Both the position numbers and the translations under genes were made by a program. From an uncultured Bacteroides sp. (GTDB taxonomy: Bacteria > Bacteroidota > Bacteroidia > Bacteroidales > Bacteroidaceae), in assembly GCA_958453305.1 (NCBI GenBank), contig CAUDXH010000005.1, forward strand, positions 1 to 64,000: a stretch of 64,000 bases of DNA, given 5' to 3'. The notes beneath the pieces were generated by a model. The model ran no database searches. It saw only the letters and a program-made list of their open reading frames with translations, and was not told the origin of the DNA. Of the stretch, positions 17,708 through 26,308 are shown one piece after another (position 1 is the stretch's first letter; each line of letters starts with the position of its first letter).

Positions 17708-19546
17708 ATGATTCTGAAAACATTAAAAGCCTATTTTGGATATACTCAATTCCGTCCGCTACAAGAACAAATAATCAAGCGCATACTTGAAAAAAAAGAT
17801 ACATTAGTACTCATGCCAACCGGTGGAGGAAAGTCAATCTGCTACCAGCTTCCGGCTCTGCTGATGGAAGGTACGGCCGTTGTTATATCTCCTCTTATTT
17901 CGCTGATGAAAGATCAGGTAAAGGCTTTGCAGGCCAACGGAATCATCGCCCGTGCTCTAAACAGCAGCAACGATGAAACCGAAAACATCAATTTACGCTT
18001 TGAATGTATACAAGGACGTGTCAAGCTGCTTTATATCTCACCCGAGAAAGCATTATCTGAAATAAACGGATTGCTACGCGATATCAAAATTTCACTGTTT
18101 GCCATTGATGAAGCACATTGCATATCTCAATGGGGACACGACTTCCGTCCGGAATATACACAGCTGAAAGCACTGCGCACTCAGTTTCCGGCGGTTCCCA
18201 TAGTAGCTCTCACCGCTACAGCCGACAAAATTACCCGGCAGGACATCACCCGCCAGCTGACCATGCGTAACCCAGAAACATTTATCTCCTCTTTCGACCG
18301 GCCAAACCTGAGCCTGGAGGTTAAACGAGGCTATCAGCAAAAAGAAAAGATACGCACTATCTTAAATTTCATCGCACGACACCCGGGTGAAAGCGGGATT
18401 ATTTACTGTATGAGCCGGAACGGAACCGAGAAGGTGGCGAGCTTACTTGAAAACGAGGGACTGAAAGTGGCGGTCTATCATGCCGGACTAAGCAATGCGG
18501 ACAGAGATGCCGCACAAGAGGATTTCATCAATGACCGCGTACAGATAGTGTGCGCAACCATTGCCTTCGGGATGGGTATCGACAAATCAAACGTACGCTG
18601 GGTTATCCACTATAATCTGCCGAAAAGCATTGAAAGCTTTTATCAGGAAATCGGACGGGCCGGACGAGACGGGCTGCCGGGCGACACCTTATTGTTTTAT
18701 TCGTACGGCGACATTGTATTGCTTTCCAAATTTGCTTCAGAAAGTAATCAGCAGGAAATCAATATGGAAAAGTTGAACCGCATGCAGCAATATGCTGAAG
18801 CCGATATTTGCCGACGCCGCATTTTGCTCAACTATTTCGGTGAAGCAATGGACCACGATTGCGGCAACTGTGATGTATGCAAGAATCCGCCAGAACGTTT
18901 TAACGGTACCATCATCGTACAAAAAGCATTAAGTGCACTGGTGCGCACCAATCAGCAAATAGGAATGCATACCTTAATTGATATCCTGAGAGGAGCCATA
19001 TCACAGGAAATCATCGAGCGGGGATATGACAAGCTGAAAACCTATGGGGCAGGAAGAGACATTCCGGCTAAAGACTGGCAAGACTATTTACTTCAGATGC
19101 TCAATTTGGGATATATTGAAATAGCCTACAATGAAAACAATCATCTTAAGGTAACGGAAACCGGAAACAAAGTGCTTTATGGATATGAACAGGCCGTGCT
19201 GGTGGTCATCAAGCGAGAGGAGTTCGGCACACAGAAATCGCGGAAAGGAACTTCCAAAGGGAAGAGTATGCCCGTTCAGATTCAGCATCCTGTCTTTGAA
19301 AATGAAGACGACTTGCTGTTTGAAGAACTTCGCACGTTGCGTAAGCGTCTTGCCGACCAGCAGGCCATTCCGGCGTATATTGTATTATCAGACAAGGTTC
19401 TTCACTTACTTGCACTTCAAAAACCAACTACGATACAGGCCTTCGGTGAAGTAAGTGGAATCGGAGAATATAAGCAAAACAAGTACGGAAAAGATTTCGT
19501 TGAAGTAATACGCAACTTTACCAACGGGAAAAAGCCATCGGTCTAA
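17708..19546 (+). CDS. recQ: ATP-dependent DNA helicase RecQ
   Basis: The protein has 612 residues from the ATG at 17708. Helicase motifs: YFGYTQFRPLQ (motif 0), MPTGGGKSICYQ (Walker A), AIDEAHCISQWGHDFRP (DEAH box and aromatic loop), ALTATAD, IIYCMSRNGTEKV, IGRAGRDG (motif VI). The zinc-binding part has CRRRILLNYFGE and CGNCDVC. A winged-helix region and a C-terminal HRDC domain (about 530-605) follow. RecQ unwinds DNA 3' to 5' in repair and fork restart. The frame stays open upstream to 17609, but the promoter at 17675-17682 rules that start out. Confidence 0.96.
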   Translation: MILKTLKAYFGYTQFRPLQEQIIKRILEKKDTLVLMPTGGGKSICYQLPALLMEGTAVVISPLISLMKDQVKALQANGIIARALNSSNDETENINLRFECIQGRVKLLYISPEKALSEINGLLRDIKISLFAIDEAHCISQWGHDFRPEYTQLKALRTQFPAVPIVALTATADKITRQDITRQLTMRNPETFISSFDRPNLSLEVKRGYQQKEKIRTILNFIARHPGESGIIYCMSRNGTEKVASLLENEGLKVAVYHAGLSNADRDAAQEDFINDRVQIVCATIAFGMGIDKSNVRWVIHYNLPKSIESFYQEIGRAGRDGLPGDTLLFYSYGDIVLLSKFASESNQQEINMEKLNRMQQYAEADICRRRILLNYFGEAMDHDCGNCDVCKNPPERFNGTIIVQKALSALVRTNQQIGMHTLIDILRGAISQEIIERGYDKLKTYGAGRDIPAKDWQDYLLQMLNLGYIEIAYNENNHLKVTETGNKVLYGYEQAVLVVIKREEFGTQKSRKGTSKGKSMPVQIQHPVFENEDDLLFEELRTLRKRLADQQAIPAYIVLSDKVLHLLALQKPTTIQAFGEVSGIGEYKQNKYGKDFVEVIRNFTNGKKPSV

Positions 19547-19598
19547 AGATACCTGTAAGTATACACTCAAATAAAGACCATATAAGCCATAGCTCCTC

Positions 19599-19664
19599 AG
19601 TACTTTGCCCGGAGTACTGTAGTACTTTCACCAGAGTACTGTAGTACTTATGCCGGAGTACTGA
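19599..19664. repeat. Tandem repeat of three 22-bp units built from AGTACT
   Basis: Units at 19599-19620, 19621-19642 and 19643-19664 each have the form AGTACT-N8-AGTACT-N2, giving six copies of the self-complementary AGTACT at alternating spacing of 14 and 8. The variable N8 keeps a CC or CA core. It lies between recQ and the transporter gene. No gene is seen in 19547-19812. Confidence 0.9.
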
Positions 19665-19773
19665 AGCCATGAGCGGAAGGTAATGTGCCAGAACGGAAAC
19701 AGTGTATACAAACCAGAAGCTGCCTCCACTCTACTAAACTAAAGGTTTTTCAAGATTATTACAAGTTTTTTTG

Positions 19774-19781
19774 TATCTTTG
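19774..19781 (+). promoter_or_regulatory. -7 box of the AspT-type transporter gene
   Basis: TATCTTTG matches TAnnTTTG and lies 32 bases before the ATG at 19813. Confidence 0.6.
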
Positions 19782-19812
19782 CCGCAAATCTTAAACCTTT
19801 AAAATCACATTT

Positions 19813-21408
19813 ATGTTATTAGATTTACTTCAATCCTCTTACTTTTCCATCTTCCTTATTGTGGCTTTAGGCTTCATGCTGGGACGTATTAAAGTAATGG
19901 GTCTGTCGCTCGATGTTTCGGCCGTAATTTTCATTGCACTGGCCTTCGGACATTGGGGAGTTACCATTCCCAAAGCTTTAGGTAATTTCGGTTTGGTATT
20001 GTTTATCTTCACCATCGGTATTCAGGCCGGTCCGGGTTTCTTCCACTCATTCAGAAGCAAAGGGAAGACACTGATTTTAATCACTCTGCTCATTATTGCC
20101 TCTGCCTGCCTAACCGGCATCGGAATGAAATATGCATTTGGCATTGACACGCCGAGTCTGGTGGGACTCATCGCAGGCTCTTTAACCAGCACACCCGGTT
20201 TGGCTGTAGCCATTGACAGTACGCAGTCGCCTCTTGCTTCGATTGCCTATGGTATTGCCTATCCGTTTGGTGTTATCGGAGTCATCTTGTTCGTAAAGCT
20301 TCTTCCTAAAATTTTACGCATCGACTTAGAACAAGAAGCCCGCCAATTGGAAAAAGAACGTCGGAGTAACTTCCCGGAATTAAACACATGCCTCTTTAGA
20401 GTAACCAATGCCTCGGTTATCAACCGGACTTTGGCTCAGCTGAACATACGAGCAATAACCGGAGCCGTGATTTCGAGAATTAAACGTGGAGATGAAATCA
20501 TGATGCCTGCAGCTCATACCCAACTTCTATCAAACGACTGTGTGCAGGCTGTAGGCAGCGAGGAAGCACTGAATAACCTGGCTGTGATGCTGGGAAGCCG
20601 TGAAGAAGGCGAATTGCCTTTAGAGCATACCCAGTCAATCGAATCGCTGTTGCTCACCAACAAGGAAATGATTAACAAGCAAATAGGCGACTTAAACTTA
20701 CAGCGGAACTTTGGATGTACGGTTACCCGTATCCGCCGAAGCGGTATTGACATTTCACCTTCGCCCGATTTGGCCCTCAAGTTTGGTGACAAACTGATGG
20801 TAGTGGGCGAAAAAGAAGGGATACAGGGGGTAGCCCGTCTGCTTGGAAATGACGCCAAGCGACTTTCAGATACCGACTTCTTCCCCATTGCCATGGGTAT
20901 CGTACTGGGAGTACTGTTCGGTAAGCTGAACATCTCATTCGGCAGTGGTATGTCGTTCTCTCCCGGACTGACCGGAGGCGTGCTGATGATGGCTCTTTTC
21001 TTAAGTGCCATCGGAAAAACCGGTCCCATCTTATGGTCTATGTCAGGTCCTGCCAACCAACTGTTGCGCCAGTTAGGACTATTGTTGTTCCTTGCAGAGG
21101 TAGGAACTTCAGCAGGTAAAAACCTCGTGGCTACCTTTCAGGAAAGTGGATTCACGCTGTTTGCTGTAGGAGCTGCCATTACTTTAGTCCCTATGCTGAT
21201 TGCCGCCTTCGTAGGCAAGCTTGTCTTCAAAATCAGTACGCTCGACCTCTTGGGAACCATCACCGGAGGTATGACCAGTACACCCGGACTGGCGGCTGCT
21301 GACTCAATGACAGACAGCAACATTCCCGGTGTGGCTTACGCTACCGTTTATCCTATTGCCATGGTTTTCCTGATTCTGTTTATTCAGGTTATTGCCATGT
21401 TCTTTTAA
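19813..21408 (+). CDS. AspT/YidE-type putative transporter with two TrkA-C domains
   Basis: The protein has 531 residues. Two repeated membrane halves (about 1-165 and 355-531) each carry a SLTSTPGLA or GMTSTPGLA motif, the hallmark of AspT-type exchangers. Between them lie two TrkA-C (RCK_C) cytoplasmic domains at about 190-275 and 280-345. Characterised relatives exchange aspartate for alanine or dicarboxylates; most members, such as E. coli YidE and YbjL, have no proven substrate. It has its own promoter and is followed by a hairpin at 21434. Confidence 0.85.
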   Translation: MLLDLLQSSYFSIFLIVALGFMLGRIKVMGLSLDVSAVIFIALAFGHWGVTIPKALGNFGLVLFIFTIGIQAGPGFFHSFRSKGKTLILITLLIIASACLTGIGMKYAFGIDTPSLVGLIAGSLTSTPGLAVAIDSTQSPLASIAYGIAYPFGVIGVILFVKLLPKILRIDLEQEARQLEKERRSNFPELNTCLFRVTNASVINRTLAQLNIRAITGAVISRIKRGDEIMMPAAHTQLLSNDCVQAVGSEEALNNLAVMLGSREEGELPLEHTQSIESLLLTNKEMINKQIGDLNLQRNFGCTVTRIRRSGIDISPSPDLALKFGDKLMVVGEKEGIQGVARLLGNDAKRLSDTDFFPIAMGIVLGVLFGKLNISFGSGMSFSPGLTGGVLMMALFLSAIGKTGPILWSMSGPANQLLRQLGLLLFLAEVGTSAGKNLVATFQESGFTLFAVGAAITLVPMLIAAFVGKLVFKISTLDLLGTITGGMTSTPGLAAADSMTDSNIPGVAYATVYPIAMVFLILFIQVIAMFF

Positions 21409-21433
21409 CGAAAGACTTTTTTTAAAATAGCAA

Positions 21434-21471
21434 AGAGGGCGGAAGAACCGAACTGGTTTCCTTCGCCCTCT
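21434..21471. terminator. Hairpin after the AspT-type transporter gene
   Basis: An 8-base stem AGAGGGCG/CGCCCTCT encloses an imperfect inner stem. The T tract that follows is poor, so this is a likely but not textbook terminator. Confidence 0.5.
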
Positions 21472-21592
21472 GATTATATAATTCAAGTTTAATCGGTAGT
21501 TAATCGAGCTTCTGCCAACCGCAACAAGGTTTCAGAAGTCTTGCTTGTTAATGCCTACCTTATACCTCCAAAACAGACTTACCAAACCTGAA

Positions 21593-21925
21593 TCAGAAGC
21601 TGAAATATAAAGCATTCTTATTCAAGTTATAACCAATAAAATTATACAAGTCTAATCTATATCCTTCAAGATTCAAAAATCTTCCGTCAACTACTTCAAT
21701 TTGATAAGAAGCACTTCCCCTAGTCAAAGTTCCAACATGGATATTACCCACATATACAACGTAGGTAGTACGTTGCTGATACTGTGTTTCTTCCAGGAAC
21801 TCATTAAACAAAGATACTTTCCTTGCCAACTCCTGTTCATGGAAGTCTTCAACATCATTACCACAAGACTGAAGCCCTCCCATGGAGAACAACAGCACAA
21901 ATAAATAAACAAATAATCGTTTCAT
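21593..21925 (-). CDS. Small hypothetical lipoprotein
   Basis: The 110-residue protein has a clear lipoprotein signal (GGLQSC, lipidated Cys21). The mature part has an acidic helix (EDFHEQELARKVSLFNEFLEE) and then likely beta strands. I do not recognise a family. It stands alone between terminators, with TATTTTTG (minus strand, 21965-21972) as a possible -7 box 40 bases upstream. Confidence 0.7.
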   Translation of the reverse strand: MKRLFVYLFVLLFSMGGLQSCGNDVEDFHEQELARKVSLFNEFLEETQYQQRTTYVVYVGNIHVGTLTRGSASYQIEVVDGRFLNLEGYRLDLYNFIGYNLNKNALYFSF

Positions 21926-22173
21926 ATCTTATATTGCAGCAAAGCATTTTGAAACATTTTAAAACAAAAATAATAATCTAATTTTCAGCTTTTTTTGTGT
22001 TTAAGCTGACAGCATATACTCTGAAGCTTAGCTTAACAAGTATATTTACCATATAAAGCAAATCTTTGGGGCATTATTTTCTATCCATTGGTGTTATATT
22101 TTACGTTACCTACAATAGTTATAATATTATCACGTTTCAAAATCATAAAACAAAAAAAACACTCCTGACTTAT
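21926..22173. other. Intergenic region upstream of the small lipoprotein gene
   Basis: This AT-rich stretch has no open frame of interest. It holds the candidate -7 box at 21965-21972 and nothing else that I recognise. Confidence 0.4.
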
Positions 22174-22220
22174 ACATAAAAAAAGACATTATCTAATGCC
22201 ATAGATAATGTCTTTTTTTT
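22174..22220. terminator. Bidirectional terminator after the GNAT gene
   Basis: A 12-base perfect stem (22184-22195 with 22202-22213) has a 6-base loop, flanked by a run of A on the left and T on the right. It ends the M64-GNAT unit. Confidence 0.9.
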
Positions 22221-22237
22221 GCAGAAGCTACTTCTGT

Positions 22238-22801
22238 TTATACCCCATACACCTCTTTATAGATACGCTGGCGAATAGTATCAAAAGCATCATCAATACT
22301 ATCTGTACCGCTATACATTAAAAAAAGAGGGACTTCCTCTCCCCCCTCACGGTAAGGCGGTTGGATGTATTCTTTCTCACAGAGCTGAAAACCGCAACGC
22401 TGATAGAAGCCGATTCGGCGGCGGCTCATTTCATCTTCCGGATGCTCCACTTCCAAAATAATCACTCCGGGAAGCAAATCCTTAATCTGCTGGATAATCT
22501 GCTTACCATATCCCCGGTTACGTATCAGGGGAGTGGTAGCCAAATGCTCCAGATAATAAAATCCATCTAAATCCCAAGCAGTAATCAGCCCCACCGGAAG
22601 TTCATCATCTGAAATGAAATAACAGGTAAAGCGAGGATTATGATCCGTATTATCACGTTGAGCTTTATCATCTCTCCGTTCAGCTAACGGAAACGAATCG
22701 TGAAGCAACTGCTCCACAAAAGGGTAAACCGGATCGGTTGTCTTAATTGGCGTTAGTTTTAGCATAAGTACTTCGTTTTTATACGTCAATATTGTTTTCA
22801 T
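22238..22801 (-). CDS. GNAT-family N-acetyltransferase
   Basis: The protein has 187 residues from the ATG at 22801; the ATG at 22765 (MLKLTPIKTTD) also fits and may be the conserved start. The acetyl-CoA motif is visible as LEHLATTPLIRNRGYGKQIIQQI (R/Q-x-x-G-x-G/A type), followed by RRRIGFYQRCGF. The substrate is unknown. It starts 12 bases after the M64 gene stop and is probably cotranscribed with it. Confidence 0.85.
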   Translation of the reverse strand: MKTILTYKNEVLMLKLTPIKTTDPVYPFVEQLLHDSFPLAERRDDKAQRDNTDHNPRFTCYFISDDELPVGLITAWDLDGFYYLEHLATTPLIRNRGYGKQIIQQIKDLLPGVIILEVEHPEDEMSRRRIGFYQRCGFQLCEKEYIQPPYREGGEEVPLFLMYSGTDSIDDAFDTIRQRIYKEVYGV

Positions 22802-22812
22802 TCAATAAAAAA

Positions 22813-24099
22813 TCATTCGGTATAGAAGCGAATCATCCGCTCCAAGGCACGTTCGCATACCGGGCAAAAGCGGGGAGCTTCATTTATCTTCATACGGCAT
22901 TCCGTGACAGGACGGTAAATGCCTTTCAGTGAATAGCCTGCTCCTTCGAATACGCCCACCTTCGTATATATCTTACTCTCATCCGTTTCAGCCGGAGTGG
23001 GTACCGGAGTTCCTTCGGGAAGCATATCTTTCCACTTGTTTCCGAAATCAACCAGCGTCGTGATGTTCTGTTCCCACGGTTCTACGGAATAAGGATACAG
23101 CGGACTGGGAGCTTCGGTATAAGCATATTCATCGGCCAGACCTCCAAAGCTGTGTCCAAACTCATGTACTACAACCGGACGGAACATCGGGTGATGTGCG
23201 GTGGTAAGAGTATATGAGTTATAAATACCTCCTCCCCCATACGTATCGGTATTTGCCAAAATGATGATATGTTCATACGGAATACCAGCCAGCCAGTTAT
23301 GAACCGCCTTTACGCTCCGGGTGGTTAAATAGCGGTCGGAATAAAATGTATCAAAATGAGAATTGACAGCCGTTGATTTCCATTCATCCTGACGGGGAAT
23401 ACTTACTCCGCTATCGTGCGACGGACTCGCCACGGCTACTATATTAAAGCGGTTTTTAAACTGTTTGAAAGGGACGTGTTCAAAAATCGCATCACATGCC
23501 CTCTGGGCATCCTCATAAAACAGTTCCATTTCTGTCTCCGTATATCCCTCTGCCATAATCGCCACATCAATGCAGTCTTCATCTGATCCGCTCTGCAGCA
23601 AATAACGGTGAGGAGTAATGTGGGTTTCCCCACGCTGATGAATCAAAATATCCGACGGATTGACTTCATGAGTCAACGAAGCACTTTCTTTCTGATACGC
23701 ATCTTTCAAGCGGACTGTAACCAAAGCCGCACGCTTAGGATAGGGCAACAAGAATGTATTCTCAAACCCACGTTTTACCTGTTTAGCCTCACTCTCACCG
23801 AGCCATTCCTGAAATAAGCTCGAAAAAGAAGTACGATAAATCACTTTACCGGTCTCCTTATCGGTCATTTCAACATCGCCGTTTCCACCTAAAGGTAATT
23901 CACTTAGACGATGACGACGCCCTGCCCATTGGGGCAATGCACATAATTCATCTAAATAAATATGCTGATGTTCGGCATCTCCCGTAAAAATGTAATCAAC
24001 TCTCAATGTTTTATCCACAAAATAGTCGTTAAAATCCTGCCCGTTCATAGAAAAGGGGATTCCACAGCAAAAAGTAAGGGCTATCAGTAACTTTTTCAT
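22813..24099 (-). CDS. M64-family (IgA peptidase type) zinc metallopeptidase, exported
   Basis: The protein has 428 residues with a signal peptide (MKKLLIALTFCCGIPFSMNG). An N-terminal M64 domain is followed by the catalytic domain with HEFGHSFGGLADEY; the zinc ligands are His312 and His316 and Glu313 is the catalytic base. ICVAIMAEGYT-like DVAIMAEGYTETEM and FNIVAVASPSHDSGVSIP are typical of the family. C-terminal CRMKINEAPRFCPVCERAL carries three cysteines. Only some relatives cleave IgA, so the substrate here is open. Confidence 0.9.
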   Translation of the reverse strand: MKKLLIALTFCCGIPFSMNGQDFNDYFVDKTLRVDYIFTGDAEHQHIYLDELCALPQWAGRRHRLSELPLGGNGDVEMTDKETGKVIYRTSFSSLFQEWLGESEAKQVKRGFENTFLLPYPKRAALVTVRLKDAYQKESASLTHEVNPSDILIHQRGETHITPHRYLLQSGSDEDCIDVAIMAEGYTETEMELFYEDAQRACDAIFEHVPFKQFKNRFNIVAVASPSHDSGVSIPRQDEWKSTAVNSHFDTFYSDRYLTTRSVKAVHNWLAGIPYEHIIILANTDTYGGGGIYNSYTLTTAHHPMFRPVVVHEFGHSFGGLADEYAYTEAPSPLYPYSVEPWEQNITTLVDFGNKWKDMLPEGTPVPTPAETDESKIYTKVGVFEGAGYSLKGIYRPVTECRMKINEAPRFCPVCERALERMIRFYTE

Positions 24100-24121
24100 G
24101 TTTTTAAGAATTTATTCGTGA

Positions 24122-24129
24122 CAAAGTTA
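24122..24129 (-). promoter_or_regulatory. -7 box of the M64 gene
   Basis: On the minus strand this reads TAACTTTG, matching TAnnTTTG, 23 bases before the ATG. It lies back to back with the Lrp gene promoter at 24153. Confidence 0.65.
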
Positions 24130-24152
24130 ATGATTGGAAGCGAAAAAAACAC

Positions 24153-24160
24153 TAAATTTG
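24153..24160 (+). promoter_or_regulatory. -7 box of the Lrp-family gene
   Basis: TAAATTTG matches TAnnTTTG, 24 bases before the ATG at 24184. Confidence 0.65.
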
Positions 24161-24183
24161 CATGAATATTTAATTTAGAAAAG

Positions 24184-24666
24184 ATGGGACATCATCAATT
24201 AGACAAATTAGACGAGCAGATTTTGCGATTAATTGCCGACAATGCGCGCATTCCTTTCTTGGAAGTGGCACGTGTTTGTAATGTTTCAGGAGCTGCCATT
24301 CATCAGCGAATCCAGAAGCTGACGAACTTAGGCATATTAAAAGGGTCAGAATTCATTATCGACCCGGAAAAGATTGGGTATGAAACCTGTGCCTATATCG
24401 GTCTTTATCTGAAAGACCCCGGACAGTCGGCTGCAGTTACCGATGCATTGAAACACATTCCAGAAGTAGTGGAATGTCATTACACTACCGGTCAGTATGA
24501 CATGTTCATTAAAATTTATGCCCGAAACAACCATCACCTGCTGGAAATTATCCACGATAGACTCCAGCCGTTGGGACTCTCTCGTTCGGAAACAATCATC
24601 TCATTCCGTGAAGCGATCAAGCGCCAGATGCCTATTTTAGGATTAACGGAAGAAAACGAAGGCTAA
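24184..24666 (+). CDS. Lrp/AsnC-family transcriptional regulator
   Basis: The 160-residue length is normal. The N-terminal AsnC-type helix-turn-helix is LDEQILRLIADNARIPFLEVARVCNVSGAAIHQRIQKLTNLGIL; the C-terminal RAM ligand-binding domain is visible as HIPEVVECHYTTGQYDMFIKI. Such proteins sense amino acids and form octamers. It is divergent from the M64 peptidase with a shared intergenic region of 84 bases, so it might control that gene; this is inference. Confidence 0.92.
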   Translation: MGHHQLDKLDEQILRLIADNARIPFLEVARVCNVSGAAIHQRIQKLTNLGILKGSEFIIDPEKIGYETCAYIGLYLKDPGQSAAVTDALKHIPEVVECHYTTGQYDMFIKIYARNNHHLLEIIHDRLQPLGLSRSETIISFREAIKRQMPILGLTEENEG

Positions 24667-24697
24667 TCAACCGATTTGTAAGCCAACTCATTAAAAA

Positions 24698-24738
24698 ATG
24701 GCTCACGAGACTGATTTTTTATCTTTCTCATGAGCCAT
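24698..24738 (-). terminator. Terminator after folA
   Basis: A 13-base stem with one mismatch (24698-24710 with 24726-24738) is followed on the minus strand by TTTTTT. It can also end the convergent Lrp gene. Confidence 0.8.
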
Positions 24739-24753
24739 TCATATTCCGGAAGA

Positions 24754-25236
24754 TTATATCCGAATATAATCCACAAAATTATAAGCATAAAGATGCTTTT
24801 CATCAACCGAATGAGGCTCTCTGCTGAATTCCTTCCAAATGGCTGGGTCTATTTCCGGGAAAAACACATCTGCTTCTACTGTATCATCATCTATCTCTGT
24901 GATACAAAGACGGTCGGCAAAGGCCATGGCTTCTTCATACAGAGAAGCACCTCCAATTATAAAGACTTCCTCTCCTTCACAATGCAGCAAGGCTTCATGC
25001 AGGCTATGAAATGTCTCAGCTCCGGCAAACTCCCGTTCACTGCGGGTCAACACGATATTGCGGCGGTTAGGCAAGGCTCCCTTAGGAAGCGATTCAAAGG
25101 TCTTACGCCCCATGATGATGGTGTTTCCCGTGGTTAACGACTTAAAGCGCTTCAAGTCATTCGGAAGCCAGTACAACAGTTTATTTTCAAAACCAATTCC
25201 GCGGTTTCTGTTTATAGCAACAATCAAGGTTATCAT
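24754..25236 (-). CDS. folA: Dihydrofolate reductase
   Basis: The 160-residue length is normal. Motifs: N-terminal ITLIVAINRNRGIGFENKLLYWLPNDLKRFK, IMGRKTFESLP, NIVLTR and VFIIGGASLYEEA. It reduces dihydrofolate with NADPH. It sits 92 bases after thyA on the same strand; thyA makes the dihydrofolate that FolA recycles. Confidence 0.97.
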   Translation of the reverse strand: MITLIVAINRNRGIGFENKLLYWLPNDLKRFKSLTTGNTIIMGRKTFESLPKGALPNRRNIVLTRSEREFAGAETFHSLHEALLHCEGEEVFIIGGASLYEEAMAFADRLCITEIDDDTVEADVFFPEIDPAIWKEFSREPHSVDEKHLYAYNFVDYIRI

Positions 25237-25328
25237 TTTTAAATTTATCAGTTTATAAGTTTATGAGTTCTTCTGCTCAGGGGCTTTACGTTTTTCAGTT
25301 GAATACCTGCGATGTATAATAATCCGGA

Positions 25329-26123
25329 CTATACCGAAACCTTTCCGGCAATATGAGGCCAAGGATCATATCCCTCTAATGAAAAATCATCATAGTGGAA
25401 ACTGAAAATATCTTTCACATCCGGATTTAATTTCATAACCGGAAGCTGACGAGGTTCACGTGTCAGCTGCAAGTCAACTTGCTCCATATGATTCAGATAA
25501 ATATGTGCATCTCCCAGCGTATGAATAAAATCGCCTGCCTTCAAGCCTGTAACCTGAGCCATCATCTGCAAGAGCAGTGCATACGAAGCGATATTAAAGG
25601 GCACACCTAAGAACGTATCGGCACTGCGCTGATACATTTGAAGGCTCAAACGTCCGTCTGCTACGTAAAACTGGAAAAAGGCATGACAGGGAGGCAAGTT
25701 CATGTTTTTCAAATCGGCCACATTCCATGCACTGACAATAATGCGCCGTGAGTCGGGATTATGCTTGATGTCATTCACGGCTTCTGATATCTGGTCAATA
25801 AAACCTCCATCATACGTAGGCCATGAGCGCCACTGGTATCCATAGATATGTCCTAAATTACCATCTTCATCCGCCCATTCATTCCAAATGCGTACGCCGT
25901 TTTCCTGCAGATATTTCACATTTGTATCGCCCTGTAAAAACCACAGCAATTCATGGATGATTGATTTCACGTGAAGTTTTTTGGTTGTCACCAAAGGAAA
26001 ACCTTCCTCTAAATTGAAACGCATCTGGTGACCAAACACACTGATGGTTCCGGTTCCCGTACGGTCTTCTTTCTTTACTCCTTCGGTACGGATGCGATGG
26101 AGCAGATCTAAATATTGTTTCAT
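25329..26123 (-). CDS. thyA: Thymidylate synthase
   Basis: The 264-residue length matches the E. coli enzyme. The catalytic cysteine is in LPPCHAFFQFY; other motifs are DRTGTGTISVFGHQMRF, HIYGYQWRSW, QRSADTFLGVPFNIASYALL and HTLGDAHIYLNH. It methylates dUMP using methylenetetrahydrofolate. First gene of the thyA-folA pair. Confidence 0.98.
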   Translation of the reverse strand: MKQYLDLLHRIRTEGVKKEDRTGTGTISVFGHQMRFNLEEGFPLVTTKKLHVKSIIHELLWFLQGDTNVKYLQENGVRIWNEWADEDGNLGHIYGYQWRSWPTYDGGFIDQISEAVNDIKHNPDSRRIIVSAWNVADLKNMNLPPCHAFFQFYVADGRLSLQMYQRSADTFLGVPFNIASYALLLQMMAQVTGLKAGDFIHTLGDAHIYLNHMEQVDLQLTREPRQLPVMKLNPDVKDIFSFHYDDFSLEGYDPWPHIAGKVSV

Positions 26124-26154
26124 CGGCTGACTTGGCTTTTTTTGTTATTGGCGG

Positions 26155-26162
26155 CAAAGTTA
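26155..26162 (-). promoter_or_regulatory. -7 box of thyA
   Basis: On the minus strand this reads TAACTTTG, matching TAnnTTTG, 32 bases before the thyA ATG. Confidence 0.65.
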
Positions 26163-26224
26163 CGAGTTCTTCACTGAATACACAACGTTTTCAGCTGTAG
26201 CAAAGCGTGTTTTTTGAGAAACAA

Positions 26225-26264
26225 AAAACGCCTTGGCGTTTCACAGTATTCGCCAAGACGTTTT
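26225..26264 (-). terminator. Terminator after the DUF3857 gene pair
   Basis: A 14-base stem with one mismatch (26225-26238 with 26251-26264) is followed on the minus strand by a T run (the A run at 26223-26228). Confidence 0.8.
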
Positions 26265-26308
26265 CTTGCATTTGCCTAGTCATTTAAACCTGAATGCCTT
26301 GACAGGTG

